Source: Pseudoalteromonas prydzensis (GTDB lineage Bacteria; Pseudomonadota; Gammaproteobacteria; Enterobacterales; Alteromonadaceae). Taken from it: a stretch of DNA of 64,000 nucleotides. Below the pieces are notes generated by a model that was not told the origin of the DNA, searched no databases, and worked only from the letters and a program-made list of their open reading frames with translations. The stretch is from positions 186,001-250,000 of the forward strand of contig NZ_BDDT01000001.1 in the NCBI RefSeq assembly GCF_001661495.1, written 5' to 3'. The translations under genes and the position numbers were made by a program. Shown here piece after piece: positions 36,130-44,772 of this stretch (within the stretch, counting starts at the first letter, position 1; each line of letters begins with the position of its first letter).

Positions 36130-36330
36130 TTAAGCAGCGATTAAATAGGACTCTTGTCCTGAATGTTTTTGGTTACGCTTGTATGCCCCCTTCCCTTTTT
36201 TAGCCTTAACAACTTGTGGTTTAAAAATTTTCGATGTAACCAATGCCGCTAATGCATTGTCACGGATCACCCCGCGACCTGTATCGACCGTCGTATTTTG
36301 AGACTGTTTGCCTCGGTGTTGTTTTTTCAT
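36130..36330 (-). CDS. arfA: Alternative ribosome-rescue factor A
   Basis: A 66-residue basic protein with the ArfA signature: GVIRDNALAALVTSKIFKPQ, matching the DNA(I/L)xALLxxxLF segment, then KKGKGAYKRNQKH, matching KKGKGSYxRK. ArfA recruits release factor 2 to ribosomes stalled on non-stop mRNAs when trans-translation fails. The N-terminal 18 residues (KKQHRGKQSQNTTVDTGR) are an extension relative to E. coli. Its mRNA has a small hairpin just before the stop codon (36147-36160), in the place where E. coli arfA is cut to make its own message non-stop. The gene lies between azurin and the chitin operon. Confidence 0.88.
   Translation of the reverse strand: MKKQHRGKQSQNTTVDTGRGVIRDNALAALVTSKIFKPQVVKAKKGKGAYKRNQKHSGQESYLIAA
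36147..36160 (-). promoter_or_regulatory. Small hairpin inside the 3' end of arfA
   Basis: On the mRNA, AGGAC and GTCCT form a 5-bp stem with an AAGA loop, 15-30 nt before the stop codon. In E. coli, a hairpin in this part of arfA is cleaved by RNase III, so that full-length ArfA appears only when tmRNA fails. This stem is short; the regulatory role is inferred. Confidence 0.35.
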
Positions 36331-36358
36331 AATGTTTCCAATTTAATAAAAAATTAAT

Positions 36359-36384
36359 CAGCAAGTACGCTATCGTACTTGCTG
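36359..36384 (-). terminator. Terminator after azurin
   Basis: CAGCAAGTACG (36359-36369) pairs with CGTACTTGCTG (36374-36384) around a 4-nt loop, and a T-rich stretch follows on the minus strand. It separates the azurin gene from arfA. Confidence 0.75.
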
Positions 36385-36450
36385 CGGATTGTAGGAGTTG
36401 TAGGTGAATTTGCAAGCAGTTTTTATCAGTTTGACCGTTTATTTTTAAAC

Positions 36451-36894
36451 TCAAATCAATTTAAAATCACCTTGCATTACAGCAAAGTGACCAGGGAAAG
36501 AGCAAAAGAATTTATAAGCTTTATCGGTACTTAATTGCGCGGTTGAAAATTCAATAGTGGTTGAGCTACCGCCACCAACAACTTCCGTTGCGGCGAGTAC
36601 CCTAGGATCGCCTGCTGGCACATAGCGATTCTCTACACCTGCTTGCATACCAGCAATTGCGATGTCTTTAACATCAGCGCTGGCTGTTAATACCCAATTA
36701 TGGCCCATTACATTGATTGGTAAGTTACCTGAATGAGTGAGGGTCAGCTTAACGCTCTTGCAGCTTTTATCAACTTCAAGAGATTGAGTTGAAAACTGCA
36801 TTGCATCATTTGCAGCAATTCTAAGCTCGCAATTGCCGGCGTTTGCAACAACAGAAAAAGCCAAAGAGCTAAGTAATAATAAAGATCTAAGCAT
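36451..36894 (-). CDS. azu: Azurin, periplasmic blue copper protein
   Basis: A 147-residue cupredoxin. A signal peptide (MLRSLLLLSSLAFSVVANA) precedes the mature CELRIAANDAMQF start. Copper ligands are visible as His in VMGHNWVL, and Cys, His and Met in FFCSFPGHFAVMQG, matching the azurin Cys-His-Met loop. A Cys pair (about 22 and 46) forms the azurin disulfide. Azurin shuttles electrons in the periplasm, for example to cytochrome oxidases, peroxidases or nitrite reductase. Two Fur-box-like sequences lie directly upstream, which suggests iron-dependent control. The upstream gene is a TonB receptor on the same strand, 84 bp away. Confidence 0.94.
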   Translation of the reverse strand: MLRSLLLLSSLAFSVVANAGNCELRIAANDAMQFSTQSLEVDKSCKSVKLTLTHSGNLPINVMGHNWVLTASADVKDIAIAGMQAGVENRYVPAGDPRVLAATEVVGGGSSTTIEFSTAQLSTDKAYKFFCSFPGHFAVMQGDFKLI

Positions 36895-36908
36895 GAAAAA
36901 ACCTTAAA

Positions 36909-36949
36909 TGAGAATAATTAACAACAGTTTATATTGATATTAATTCTCA
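36909..36949. promoter_or_regulatory. Two Fur-box-like sequences upstream of azurin
   Basis: TGAGAATAATTAACA (36909-36923) and, on the minus strand, TGAGAATTAATATCA (36935-36949) each match the 7-1-7 Fur consensus TGATAATnATTATCA at about 13 of 15 positions, counting the free centre. Both lie within 60 bp of the azurin start codon. Control by Fur is inferred from sequence alone. Confidence 0.6.
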
Positions 36950-36978
36950 TTCAAGGCTTGTTGTATTAATTGTACTAT

Positions 36979-39516
36979 TTAAAAGCTAAAGCTAACTTTA
37001 GCGTAATAAGCCATACCATCAAAGCCATATGGCAGAGCTCTAACTGGGTATTTAAAGCCTTGATTTGTAATAAAATCTAGCACTTCGTCTTCACCAAGTT
37101 CATCTGGCGTGACATCAAATAAGTTATCCACACCAACGTTTAATGTTAGTGACTCGGTTAGCTGGTAGCCAAAATTAACGTCAACTAACACCGCAGATTC
37201 AACCACACTGGTATCTTTAAACTCACCCGTTGGTGAAAGCTCATCTGGTAAACCAATGTGGTCATTACCAAAGTACTTAACGTCTGTTTTACCAAAGTAG
37301 TTAAAACGCAGCATGGCGCTCATTGCATCACGTTCGTAATCAAATGTCAGTGTACCGCGCTCTCCTGGCTGACCATCGGTTAAAAAGCTGCGTTGAATAT
37401 CATCTAAAGCAATATTTTCTGGGATCCCAGCAGGCGCATTTACATCATCAATTTTCGTGCTATTTAAATTCCCAGCAAACGTCGCCGAGAAACTACCGTC
37501 ATACAGATCAGTACGATATGAAGCGATAATATCAACCCCTTGCGTGGTTGAATCTACTGAGTTTGAGAAGTATGCCGCTTGATCAGCGCCAGTTTCAGCT
37601 AATGCAGCCACAGCTGCAGGGCTAAACGCCACGTCACTTGCCGATAAGAAGCTGCCTAAAGTAATGCGATCTTTAATTGCGGTATGGTAAAAATCAACAG
37701 TCAGTGATAACTCGCTACTTACATCATAAACAAAACCAAAGCTCAGGTTTTCAGAGCTTTCCAGCTCTAAGCTTTCTACCCCCAGCGCCACAGGAAAGGC
37801 AGATCCAGAAGTGGCTATAAATGATTGTTCCAGTACGCCACCGGCGCCTAAATTAGTGGTATAAGCTGTGTAAGCACTTTGTTGTAATGAAGGCGCTCTA
37901 AAACCAGTCGATACAGCACCACGAATAGCAAAATCATCATTAAATTCATAACGAGTGGCAAGCTTACCAATTAAATCGTCTCCCGCATCTGAAAAGTCTT
38001 CATAACGCATCGCCGCACTGATATTCCAGGCATCTGTCAGCATGGTTTCTGCATCAATATAAAATGCGTAGCTATCACGGCTTTGCTTATTTGACGCTTC
38101 AGGTCGTAAACCGTTATATGCTTGAAAGCCACACTCTGCAAATTGGTTAGGATCGTTCACCGCAGGATAAGAGGTATCCATATTAGCTAAACCACAAGCA
38201 TACGATGCTTCTTCCCCTGGTACTATTTGGTAATTTTCTTTACGGTACTCTGCGCCAAATGACAGATAAATAGGTTCACTGCGGCCTATATCAATAATGC
38301 CATTAATATCAGCATTAACTGTGGTTTGATCAAACCTAAAGCCACCCGAGTAACCGCCATTAGGGCCTGAGTTTGCAACAATATCAGCATCACTTGCACT
38401 AGGATTATTCGCTACATACTCTGCAGCATAAGAAGCATTAATGGTATTACGTGAAGTAAAATCATATTGGTTTTCACCGTAAACCGCGGATACATCGTAG
38501 CCCCAGTCAGTGTTTATCTCACCTTTAATACCCAGTGCCAGTGAAATATCCTGCGCCTCATTATAAATACGCGGTAAGAAGCCATCACCGTATACTTGTG
38601 TTACATTCTTGCTGGCTTGATCAAAGTTACGATAAAAGCCGTTACCCAGAGCAGTACGCTCAGAGTAGCCACCAAATGAATAAAGTTCAGTCGCGCCCAT
38701 TGGCAATGACATATTGTAAAACAGTGAGGTAAATTCACTTTCAGAATTACCTTGTCCCCAACGCACATCGTCAGACAAAGTGCCATACGGTACATCAACC
38801 GAGCCGCCAATATCACGCTCAGCACGGTTAGTACCATCAGCATCGCGATATTCAGCAGAGAAATTAATAAACCCGCCTTCATCATCTAAATCAAAACCAC
38901 GGTTTAAACCCACTGATACTGTATCACCGTCGCCCTCACCTGTACTGCCGGCTTGCACATAACCGGTTGTGATCCCTGTTGAATCATTTAACGATAAGTT
39001 AATCACTCCGGCAATAGCATCTGAGCCATATTGCGCCGCGGCGCCATCGCGCAATACTTCAACGCCTTTAAGTGCAGATAGTGGAATGGCATTCATATCA
39101 GTACCCGCAGCCCCTGCGCCCACAGTACCCACTAAGCCAAAAATAGACTGATTATGACGACGCTTGCCATTCACCAGTACTAAGGTTTGATCCGGCTGTA
39201 AGCCACGTAAGGTCGCAGGGCGAAATAAATCTGAGCCATCAGAAACCTGTGTACGAGAAAAATTAAACGACGGTGCCGTCGCTTGAAGGCTTTGACCAAG
39301 CTCTGTAAACCCTCCTTTATTGAGGGTATCTGCATCAATTAAATCAATTGGTGACGATGATTCTGTAGCAGTACGGTTGGAAACCCGCGAACCTAAAACG
39401 GAAATTTGTTCTATATTTTTTTCTGCTTGAACCTGTGCTTGCTCAGCAAAAACAGCTGAGCTACTAAAAGCAAGCCCGATGGCGATAGCCAATGTATTTA
39501 AACGAAGTGTTGTCAT
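36979..39516 (-). CDS. TonB-dependent outer-membrane receptor
   Basis: An 845-residue outer-membrane transporter. A signal peptide ends at SSSAVFA. The TonB box region lies near IEQISVLGSR. The plug domain (about 50-160) has RGLQPDQTLVLVNGKRRHNQ and VEVLRDGAAAQYGSDAIAGVINL. The 22-strand barrel ends with AYYAKVSFSF, the aromatic C-terminus used by the BAM complex. The plug resembles the large Alteromonad receptor group without siderophore-specific signatures, so the substrate is unknown. Azurin lies downstream on the same strand, but Fur-like boxes separate the two. No clear Fur box was found upstream of this receptor. Confidence 0.92.
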   Translation of the reverse strand: MTTLRLNTLAIAIGLAFSSSAVFAEQAQVQAEKNIEQISVLGSRVSNRTATESSSPIDLIDADTLNKGGFTELGQSLQATAPSFNFSRTQVSDGSDLFRPATLRGLQPDQTLVLVNGKRRHNQSIFGLVGTVGAGAAGTDMNAIPLSALKGVEVLRDGAAAQYGSDAIAGVINLSLNDSTGITTGYVQAGSTGEGDGDTVSVGLNRGFDLDDEGGFINFSAEYRDADGTNRAERDIGGSVDVPYGTLSDDVRWGQGNSESEFTSLFYNMSLPMGATELYSFGGYSERTALGNGFYRNFDQASKNVTQVYGDGFLPRIYNEAQDISLALGIKGEINTDWGYDVSAVYGENQYDFTSRNTINASYAAEYVANNPSASDADIVANSGPNGGYSGGFRFDQTTVNADINGIIDIGRSEPIYLSFGAEYRKENYQIVPGEEASYACGLANMDTSYPAVNDPNQFAECGFQAYNGLRPEASNKQSRDSYAFYIDAETMLTDAWNISAAMRYEDFSDAGDDLIGKLATRYEFNDDFAIRGAVSTGFRAPSLQQSAYTAYTTNLGAGGVLEQSFIATSGSAFPVALGVESLELESSENLSFGFVYDVSSELSLTVDFYHTAIKDRITLGSFLSASDVAFSPAAVAALAETGADQAAYFSNSVDSTTQGVDIIASYRTDLYDGSFSATFAGNLNSTKIDDVNAPAGIPENIALDDIQRSFLTDGQPGERGTLTFDYERDAMSAMLRFNYFGKTDVKYFGNDHIGLPDELSPTGEFKDTSVVESAVLVDVNFGYQLTESLTLNVGVDNLFDVTPDELGEDEVLDFITNQGFKYPVRALPYGFDGMAYYAKVSFSF

Positions 39517-39752
39517 GTGTGTTCGACCCTGTTGACTCTTTACTTGCTAATGCAATTGCAATAAGAAAAGAATGCATAAAAATTATAATTAATTGTCTGA
39601 GCATTATTTACAAAGATAACGCCATGGCAAACATCCTAGCAACATAAGTGTACAAAAAGAAACATATTTAACTGCGACAATGGTAGAAATATGCAATAAT
39701 TAGCCAATTTTTATAATAAAAGACAATTCTGATTGAATTTTAGACAAAAAAA

Positions 39753-39776
39753 AGCATGATTATTCAAATCATGCTC
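39753..39776 (-). terminator. Terminator downstream of the UPF0149 gene
   Basis: AGCATGAT (39753-39760) pairs with ATCATGCT (39769-39776) with an 8-nt loop. A run of A residues at 39746-39753 gives a U-tract on the minus strand, as expected for the gene at 39816-40466. The rest of this gap holds the TonB receptor promoter and a TGCAATTGCA palindrome. Confidence 0.7.
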
Positions 39777-39815
39777 ATTGTTAAAATTTTGTAGTGCGCT
39801 AAATAGTATAAATGA

Positions 39816-40466
39816 TCAGCCTTCTTCTTCCCACAGCGCTAACTTTTCATCTTCAAGCATTAATGCCATTGATGCAATACTGGTTAAGCTTTCATCCAAG
39901 CCTTTATAAAGTAATGGGAAACCAGCGCTGAGCTGCTCAGGTTCAGGGTGCTCTTTAATTGTATCCGGCCACATTGCAAAGGTTGCAAGTAAGTTTAAGG
40001 TGGCTTCAAAGTTATCAATAAACAACTGTCCATCTTCTTGATTTTCTACTTGTTGTTTATCTGCACTAAGTAAAAACCCAAAGTCGCTTTGCCATACTTC
40101 TTGATTAACCATATACGCGGCTAAGTAACCCACACACCACTGTTGCAGTTGCTCACTTGGCGCTTTCGCATCATCTGCGTGGGGATAAATAGCGCTCAGT
40201 AAATGTTGCTGCGCTACCTGCGCTTCGGTCACATTATCTAATAAAGTGATCATTGCTTCATGTTCAGCAGAGCCGGTCATTAAGCGGGTATAAATAGCTT
40301 CATTTTTATCGGCAATGTAATTTGCTATTTCTGACTCGCCATAAAACTCAGAGCACGCCAATAAACCACTAATAAAACCAATGATGCTGTCAGTGCTCAC
40401 CACTTTTAGTTCAGGGTGCTGACTTAAATAATCACTAAGAACCAATTTACTCTTTTCATTAAGCAT
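39816..40466 (-). CDS. UPF0149 (YecA/YgfB-like) family protein
   Basis: A 216-residue acidic helical protein. The segments VVSTDSIIGFISGLLAC and LQQWCVGYLAAYMVNQEVW match the UPF0149 family (YgfB/YecA), with the paired 'GFxxGLLA' and 'WCxGFLxG' helices. There is no C-terminal SEC-C motif, so it is nearer YgfB in architecture. Members have no settled biochemical function; some affect regulation in Pseudomonas. It is a single gene between the TonB receptor and the NO-sensing genes, with its own terminator. Confidence 0.75.
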   Translation of the reverse strand: MLNEKSKLVLSDYLSQHPELKVVSTDSIIGFISGLLACSEFYGESEIANYIADKNEAIYTRLMTGSAEHEAMITLLDNVTEAQVAQQHLLSAIYPHADDAKAPSEQLQQWCVGYLAAYMVNQEVWQSDFGFLLSADKQQVENQEDGQLFIDNFEATLNLLATFAMWPDTIKEHPEPEQLSAGFPLLYKGLDESLTSIASMALMLEDEKLALWEEEG

Positions 40467-40534
40467 TATACACCCTCAGGTCGTTATACAATTTGTCTAT
40501 ACACTAACCAACTATTGGTTTTTTTAAAAGCAAA

Positions 40535-41491
40535 TTATTCATGCCTTAAAATTGGGAAAAAACAGTGTATCTGTGTGCCTCGCCCTTGCTGGCTATCAAT
40601 TTCAATTGTCCCTTGGTGATCATGAACCATAGCGTACACTAACGTCATTCCCATACCAGTGCCGGTACCAACGGGCTTAGTGGTAAAAAAGGGATCAAAA
40701 ATATGCGCTTTGACATGCTCACTCATACCGCAGCCATTATCACTGACAGTAATGCATATTTGCTGCTCAGTAAACGCCACTGTAACAGTAATTTTTGCTT
40801 GCGTATCACTAAGCTCATCACAAGCATGCTTGGCATTTATTAGTAAATTCACCATTACTTGATTAATGGCAGCTAAATTACACCAAGCCATTGGCAATGC
40901 TTGATAATGGCAATTAACCTCACAGTTACTCAATTGATTTGACAACAATTTAATAGCATTTTTTACTGCATCTGTCATATTAGCCAATTGTTTTTCATTG
41001 TCTTTTGGTCGGGCAAAATTGAGTAGATTGCGCACAATTGTATTTATGCGCCTTAGCCCTTCACGACTATCCTCAACAAGTTCTTGAATTTCGTTACTCA
41101 TCGCAGTAAAAGACTGCGCTTTTTGTAGTTGCAGTAAGGTGTCTTTTAGCTGCGCTGCACTGAGTTTACCTGATGTAAACCGCTCGTTTAATAACAGCAA
41201 TTTGTCTACAGTTAACCGTGTACTTTGTAAGCATTCAAGGTTACTCATTGCATACGCTAACGGATTATTAATTTCATGGGCAATGCCTGCCGACAAAGTA
41301 CCTAAGGTGGCCATTTTTTCAGCTTGAATAAACAACTGTTGCTGATGCTCAAAATCAGCCACTTTTTTTACCAGCTCTTCATTTAATGCATATAAAACCC
41401 GGCTTTTATCCTCTATTAGCTGCTCAGCCTGAATCCGCGCAGCACGCTCGCGAAGGTAGGCTTGTTTATACTCGTCGTTGTTACTCGGCAT
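40535..41491 (-). CDS. hnoK: Soluble sensor histidine kinase partnered with H-NOX
   Basis: A 318-residue cytosolic kinase without membrane segments. An N-terminal coiled coil (about 1-60, YLRERAARIQAEQLIEDKSR) leads into the H-box GTLSAGIAHEINNPLAYAMSN. HATPase motifs are NQVMVNLLINAKHAC (N box), VSDNGCGMSEHV (G1), FDPFFTTKPVGTGTGMGM (F/G2). It overlaps the H-NOX gene by 11 bp. In known H-NOX systems, NO bound to H-NOX inhibits such a kinase, which otherwise phosphorylates HnoB/HnoC/HnoD regulators. The divergent gene at 42320 encodes the likely phosphate acceptor. The symbol is by synteny and architecture. Confidence 0.85.
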   Translation of the reverse strand: MPSNNDEYKQAYLRERAARIQAEQLIEDKSRVLYALNEELVKKVADFEHQQQLFIQAEKMATLGTLSAGIAHEINNPLAYAMSNLECLQSTRLTVDKLLLLNERFTSGKLSAAQLKDTLLQLQKAQSFTAMSNEIQELVEDSREGLRRINTIVRNLLNFARPKDNEKQLANMTDAVKNAIKLLSNQLSNCEVNCHYQALPMAWCNLAAINQVMVNLLINAKHACDELSDTQAKITVTVAFTEQQICITVSDNGCGMSEHVKAHIFDPFFTTKPVGTGTGMGMTLVYAMVHDHQGTIEIDSQQGRGTQIHCFFPILRHE

Positions 41492-42044
41492 TTGTATTTT
41501 TGACCAATGGGTTATAGTAAATATCTAATACGCAAGCCTCATCACCGCGATGTTGGCATTTCGGGTGTTTAATTTTAACCTCCACCTTAAAATGCTCTGC
41601 AGCCCCATAAATTAATCCTTCAGCTAAAATACATAGCCTTCGCTGTGAACTGTAGTGCATTTCAATATGACCAGAGCTAATCATCATACAACGCATAATT
41701 GGCAAGTTAGCGCCTTGATGCAACTTATTTACCTCCTTGTGAATCACATTAGTTATATTTAAAATTAACGCTTCAAAGTATTGAAATAGGCTAACAACAT
41801 GATAATGCTGCATTAAATGGGCAAATAAATGACGACCAAAAACAGTTAATACCACGTTGGGCTCAAGTTTTAATTCTTCACAAATATCTACCACTAATGC
41901 ATTAAGCTCAGCATCAGGGTAATTATTTACAGACACATAACAACGACCCTCAGGTGTCTTTTTAGCCAGTAAAGCGTTCCAATATCCCATGTCTCTGTAC
42001 TGTAAAACTAAGCTCTCTAACGCGTGAAAAATACTACCTTTCAT
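41481..42044 (-). CDS. hnoX: Heme nitric-oxide binding protein (H-NOX)
   Basis: A 187-residue heme sensor of NO. Starting at the ATG at 42044 (MKGSIFHALESLV) puts all canonical residues at standard numbers: heme ligand His102 (NVIHKEV), Pro115 (NLPIM), and the propionate-binding Y131-x-S133-x-R135 (HYSSQRR). An upstream in-frame start would add 26 residues that break this numbering. The distal pocket lacks an obvious H-bonding Tyr, as usual for NO-selective facultative-anaerobe H-NOX, although this needs alignment. It overlaps the kinase gene and is divergent from a degenerate HD-GYP regulator, so NO probably controls c-di-GMP or biofilm output. Confidence 0.92.
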   Translation of the reverse strand: MKGSIFHALESLVLQYRDMGYWNALLAKKTPEGRCYVSVNNYPDAELNALVVDICEELKLEPNVVLTVFGRHLFAHLMQHYHVVSLFQYFEALILNITNVIHKEVNKLHQGANLPIMRCMMISSGHIEMHYSSQRRLCILAEGLIYGAAEHFKVEVKIKHPKCQHRGDEACVLDIYYNPLVKNTNAE

Positions 42045-42319
42045 CTGTTTTTTGTCTCTTGTTATGAAACGAAATTGTAATAGCACTGGATGGCTTACGG
42101 AGCAAACCCCAAAAAAAACCAATAAGAGAGCAATTCATCAGTAATAGTTATTTTGCTGCCTCACCAACAGATTTGCACAAATAAAGCCTTGAGTTGTCAG
42201 CAGCGGACTAATATCTATTTTGTAAAAACGATTACTTTTTATAAAATTAGCACAATTTATTTTTTTCACACGTTTTCATTAGCATAAACACACGCTATGT
42301 TTAAAGGGTATGTTAAATA

Positions 42320-43633
42320 ATGGGGTTATTTGTGGATAAATCAGCAGTTCATATTCTCTGTGTTGACGATGACGAAATAGTCCTTCGCTCATTATCGCGA
42401 CTCCTCAAGGGTCAACAATACCATGTAGAGACATTCGCAGATCCACTAAAAGCCTTAGAGCGCATCAAGCAACACGAGTTTGCCGTAATCATCAGTGATA
42501 TGCGGATGCCGCAAATGGATGGTGCCGAGCTTTTTAATCAAGCTAAAAAGTTATCACCAGACTCGCAGCGAATTTTAGTCACGGCCTTTTCTGACATAGA
42601 CACCACCCTCAGCGCCATCAATAAAGGTCAGATCCATGGCTTTATCCAAAAGCCTTGGCAAAACAATTTACTGTTAAGCACAGTTACTGACGGTATTGAA
42701 AAATACCAATTAAAAAAACAAAACCAAGCGTTACAACAACAGATCAATGCACAAAATATTGCTTTAAAAGAACTCAATAACTCACTAGAACAACGCGTAG
42801 AAAAACGCACAAAACAAATAAAACAAGTACTTAAACAACTTGAAGTCGCTAATGCCAGTGAAAAAAATGAACACCGCTCAACCGTTGAATTACTCTATAA
42901 TTTTATTAACGCCAACCCCTATTTAGATGGCAGCAAAGCAGAAAATATCGCTAATACTTGTACCCAGATAGCCAAGCAACTGCAGCTTCCCAAGAAAAAT
43001 ATCGACATGGCCGCTATGGCTGGCTATTTAGCACAGATAGGGTTGCTAGCTATGGACCCGCAACTATATGAGCACCCTTTACACGAACTGAGCGAGCAAC
43101 AGCGCAAACGCTATTACACTCACCCTAGCACAGCGCAATTGATGCTAATGCCAGCAACTCATTTACACGATGTGTCTGATGCTATTTATCATCAATACGA
43201 GCATTATAATGGTAATGGTTTGCCGAAAGGACTCAAAGGTAATGATATTCCTCTGAGTGCAATGATCCTTGCCTTAGCACGTGATTATTGGGATGCCTAT
43301 GAACAATGCCAACAATCCGAGGAGCAGAAGCACCAACATGCTTTAGAAACCGTCACACAATTTAGTGGTGCTTACTACCACCCTAAATTGGTACGCGCCT
43401 TAACTGAGTGCAGCATCAAATGTATTAAGCAACAATCAAAAGGCGGCTCCATGCAAATCATCAGTGCTCAGCAACTTGCGGTGAATATGGTGTTAGGGCA
43501 TGCTTTACATAGTCATAGCGGTATTATGTTGCTGCCAAAAGGCCATCTTTTTAGCGCCAAGTCGATAGAAAAACTGCAACAGCTTGAAGCTAAAAAACCA
43601 TCGCCTTTTCGGATCATGATCAAATCATCATAA
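42320..43633 (+). CDS. hnoD: Response regulator with degenerate HD-GYP output (HnoD-like)
   Basis: A 437-residue protein with a receiver domain at about 8-125 (acidic CVDDDE, phospho-Asp in VIISDMRMPQMDG, Lys in FIQKPW). A coiled coil (about 130-195) follows, then an HD-GYP-like domain. Catalytic residues are lost: the usual LLHDIGK reads GYLAQIGLL, and HHE..GYP reads YEHYNGNGLPKG. It is therefore unlikely to hydrolyse c-di-GMP and resembles HnoD, the degenerate HD-GYP allosteric regulator of H-NOX networks. The gene is divergent from hnoX-hnoK. No active HnoB EAL phosphodiesterase is in the window. Confidence 0.8.
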   Translation: MGLFVDKSAVHILCVDDDEIVLRSLSRLLKGQQYHVETFADPLKALERIKQHEFAVIISDMRMPQMDGAELFNQAKKLSPDSQRILVTAFSDIDTTLSAINKGQIHGFIQKPWQNNLLLSTVTDGIEKYQLKKQNQALQQQINAQNIALKELNNSLEQRVEKRTKQIKQVLKQLEVANASEKNEHRSTVELLYNFINANPYLDGSKAENIANTCTQIAKQLQLPKKNIDMAAMAGYLAQIGLLAMDPQLYEHPLHELSEQQRKRYYTHPSTAQLMLMPATHLHDVSDAIYHQYEHYNGNGLPKGLKGNDIPLSAMILALARDYWDAYEQCQQSEEQKHQHALETVTQFSGAYYHPKLVRALTECSIKCIKQQSKGGSMQIISAQQLAVNMVLGHALHSHSGIMLLPKGHLFSAKSIEKLQQLEAKKPSPFRIMIKSS

Positions 43634-43721
43634 ATCAGTGATCCTATTTGGCCTTTGATTCGTTACAATAGGCCAATAATTATATTTTCCATAACTGGTT
43701 ATTTTTCTTTAGGAGCAGTGT

Positions 43722-44741
43722 GTGTCGCGATTTTCAGCCGTTACTGATAACCCTCATGATCAGCGTTTTCATCAAAAAACGGGCGTTTTACTGACCAACT
43801 TAGGGAGTCCAGATGCACCCACAGCTAAGGCATTACGTATTTACTTAAGAGAATTTTTATCTGATCCGCGCATCGTTGAGATCCCCCGATTAGTTTGGAT
43901 GATCATTTTGCATGGCATTATTTTACGAGTACGCCCTCAGCGCTCGGCAAAATTATACCAAAGTATTTGGACCGAAAATGGCTCGCCATTAACCCATATT
44001 ACTCGCTTACAACGAGACAAACTCGCCGCTCAGTTAAAAAGCCAAGGTTATGAAAATACCGAAGTGGTGATGGCGATGCGCTACGGTAACCCCTCTATTG
44101 AAGCAGGCTTAGAAGAATTACGCGACAAAGGCTTTACCCGTATTGTCGTGCTCCCTTTATATCCTCAGTATTCAAGCCCGACTACTGGCTCAACCTTTGA
44201 TGCAGTAGCAAAAGTGCTGAGAAAATGGCGCTGGGTGCCAGAGCTACATTTCATCAATGGTTATCATAAAAACACCACCTATATAGAATCACTCGCCAAT
44301 AGTATAAGTGAAGACTTACAAACCAATGGGGTGCCACAGAAACTAGTATTCTCGTATCATGGAATGCCAAAATTGTTTTTAGAGCGCGGTGATCCTTACT
44401 ATTGTTTATGTCTACAAACCACCCGCTTAGTGGTCGAAAAACTAGGCCTTGATAAAGACTTAGTGGTCAGTACCTTTCAAAGCAGGTTTGGTAAAGCAGA
44501 ATGGTTAAAACCATACACTGACGCTACTTTAGAAGCATTACCAAGCGAAGGGATCAAAGATATTGCCATTATCAGCCCAGCTTTTAGCGCAGATTGCCTT
44601 GAAACACTTGAAGAATTAGAAAGTGAAAACCGTGAAATTTTTGAACATGCCGGCGGCGAGAAATACCGTTATATTGCAGCCCTTAATGACCGCGACGATC
44701 ATATCAACGCGTTAATCGATGTGCTTAAACCTATGTTGTAA
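43722..44741 (+). CDS. hemH: Ferrochelatase
   Basis: A 339-residue enzyme that inserts ferrous iron into protoporphyrin IX, the last step of heme synthesis, in the cytoplasm. It starts with GTG at 43722 behind AGGAG. Signature segments are GVLLTNLGSPDAPTAKAL, YPQYSSPTTGSTFDAV, LVFSYHGMPKLFLERGDPY (His of the active site in SYHG), TFQSRFGKAEWLKPYT and SPAFSADCLETLEEL (conserved Glu). It stands alone between the H-NOX regulator and arfB. A location beside a heme sensor may be coincidental. Confidence 0.96.
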   Translation: MSRFSAVTDNPHDQRFHQKTGVLLTNLGSPDAPTAKALRIYLREFLSDPRIVEIPRLVWMIILHGIILRVRPQRSAKLYQSIWTENGSPLTHITRLQRDKLAAQLKSQGYENTEVVMAMRYGNPSIEAGLEELRDKGFTRIVVLPLYPQYSSPTTGSTFDAVAKVLRKWRWVPELHFINGYHKNTTYIESLANSISEDLQTNGVPQKLVFSYHGMPKLFLERGDPYYCLCLQTTRLVVEKLGLDKDLVVSTFQSRFGKAEWLKPYTDATLEALPSEGIKDIAIISPAFSADCLETLEELESENREIFEHAGGEKYRYIAALNDRDDHINALIDVLKPML

Positions 44742-44772
44742 AAACTGATGGGTAGGCACATTAGCTGCCTAC

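Noticed and set aside
39541..39600. Possible Fur box upstream of the TonB receptor
   Set aside because: The region has AT-rich and TGCAATTGCA sequences, but no 15-mer came close to the Fur consensus, unlike the azurin upstream region.
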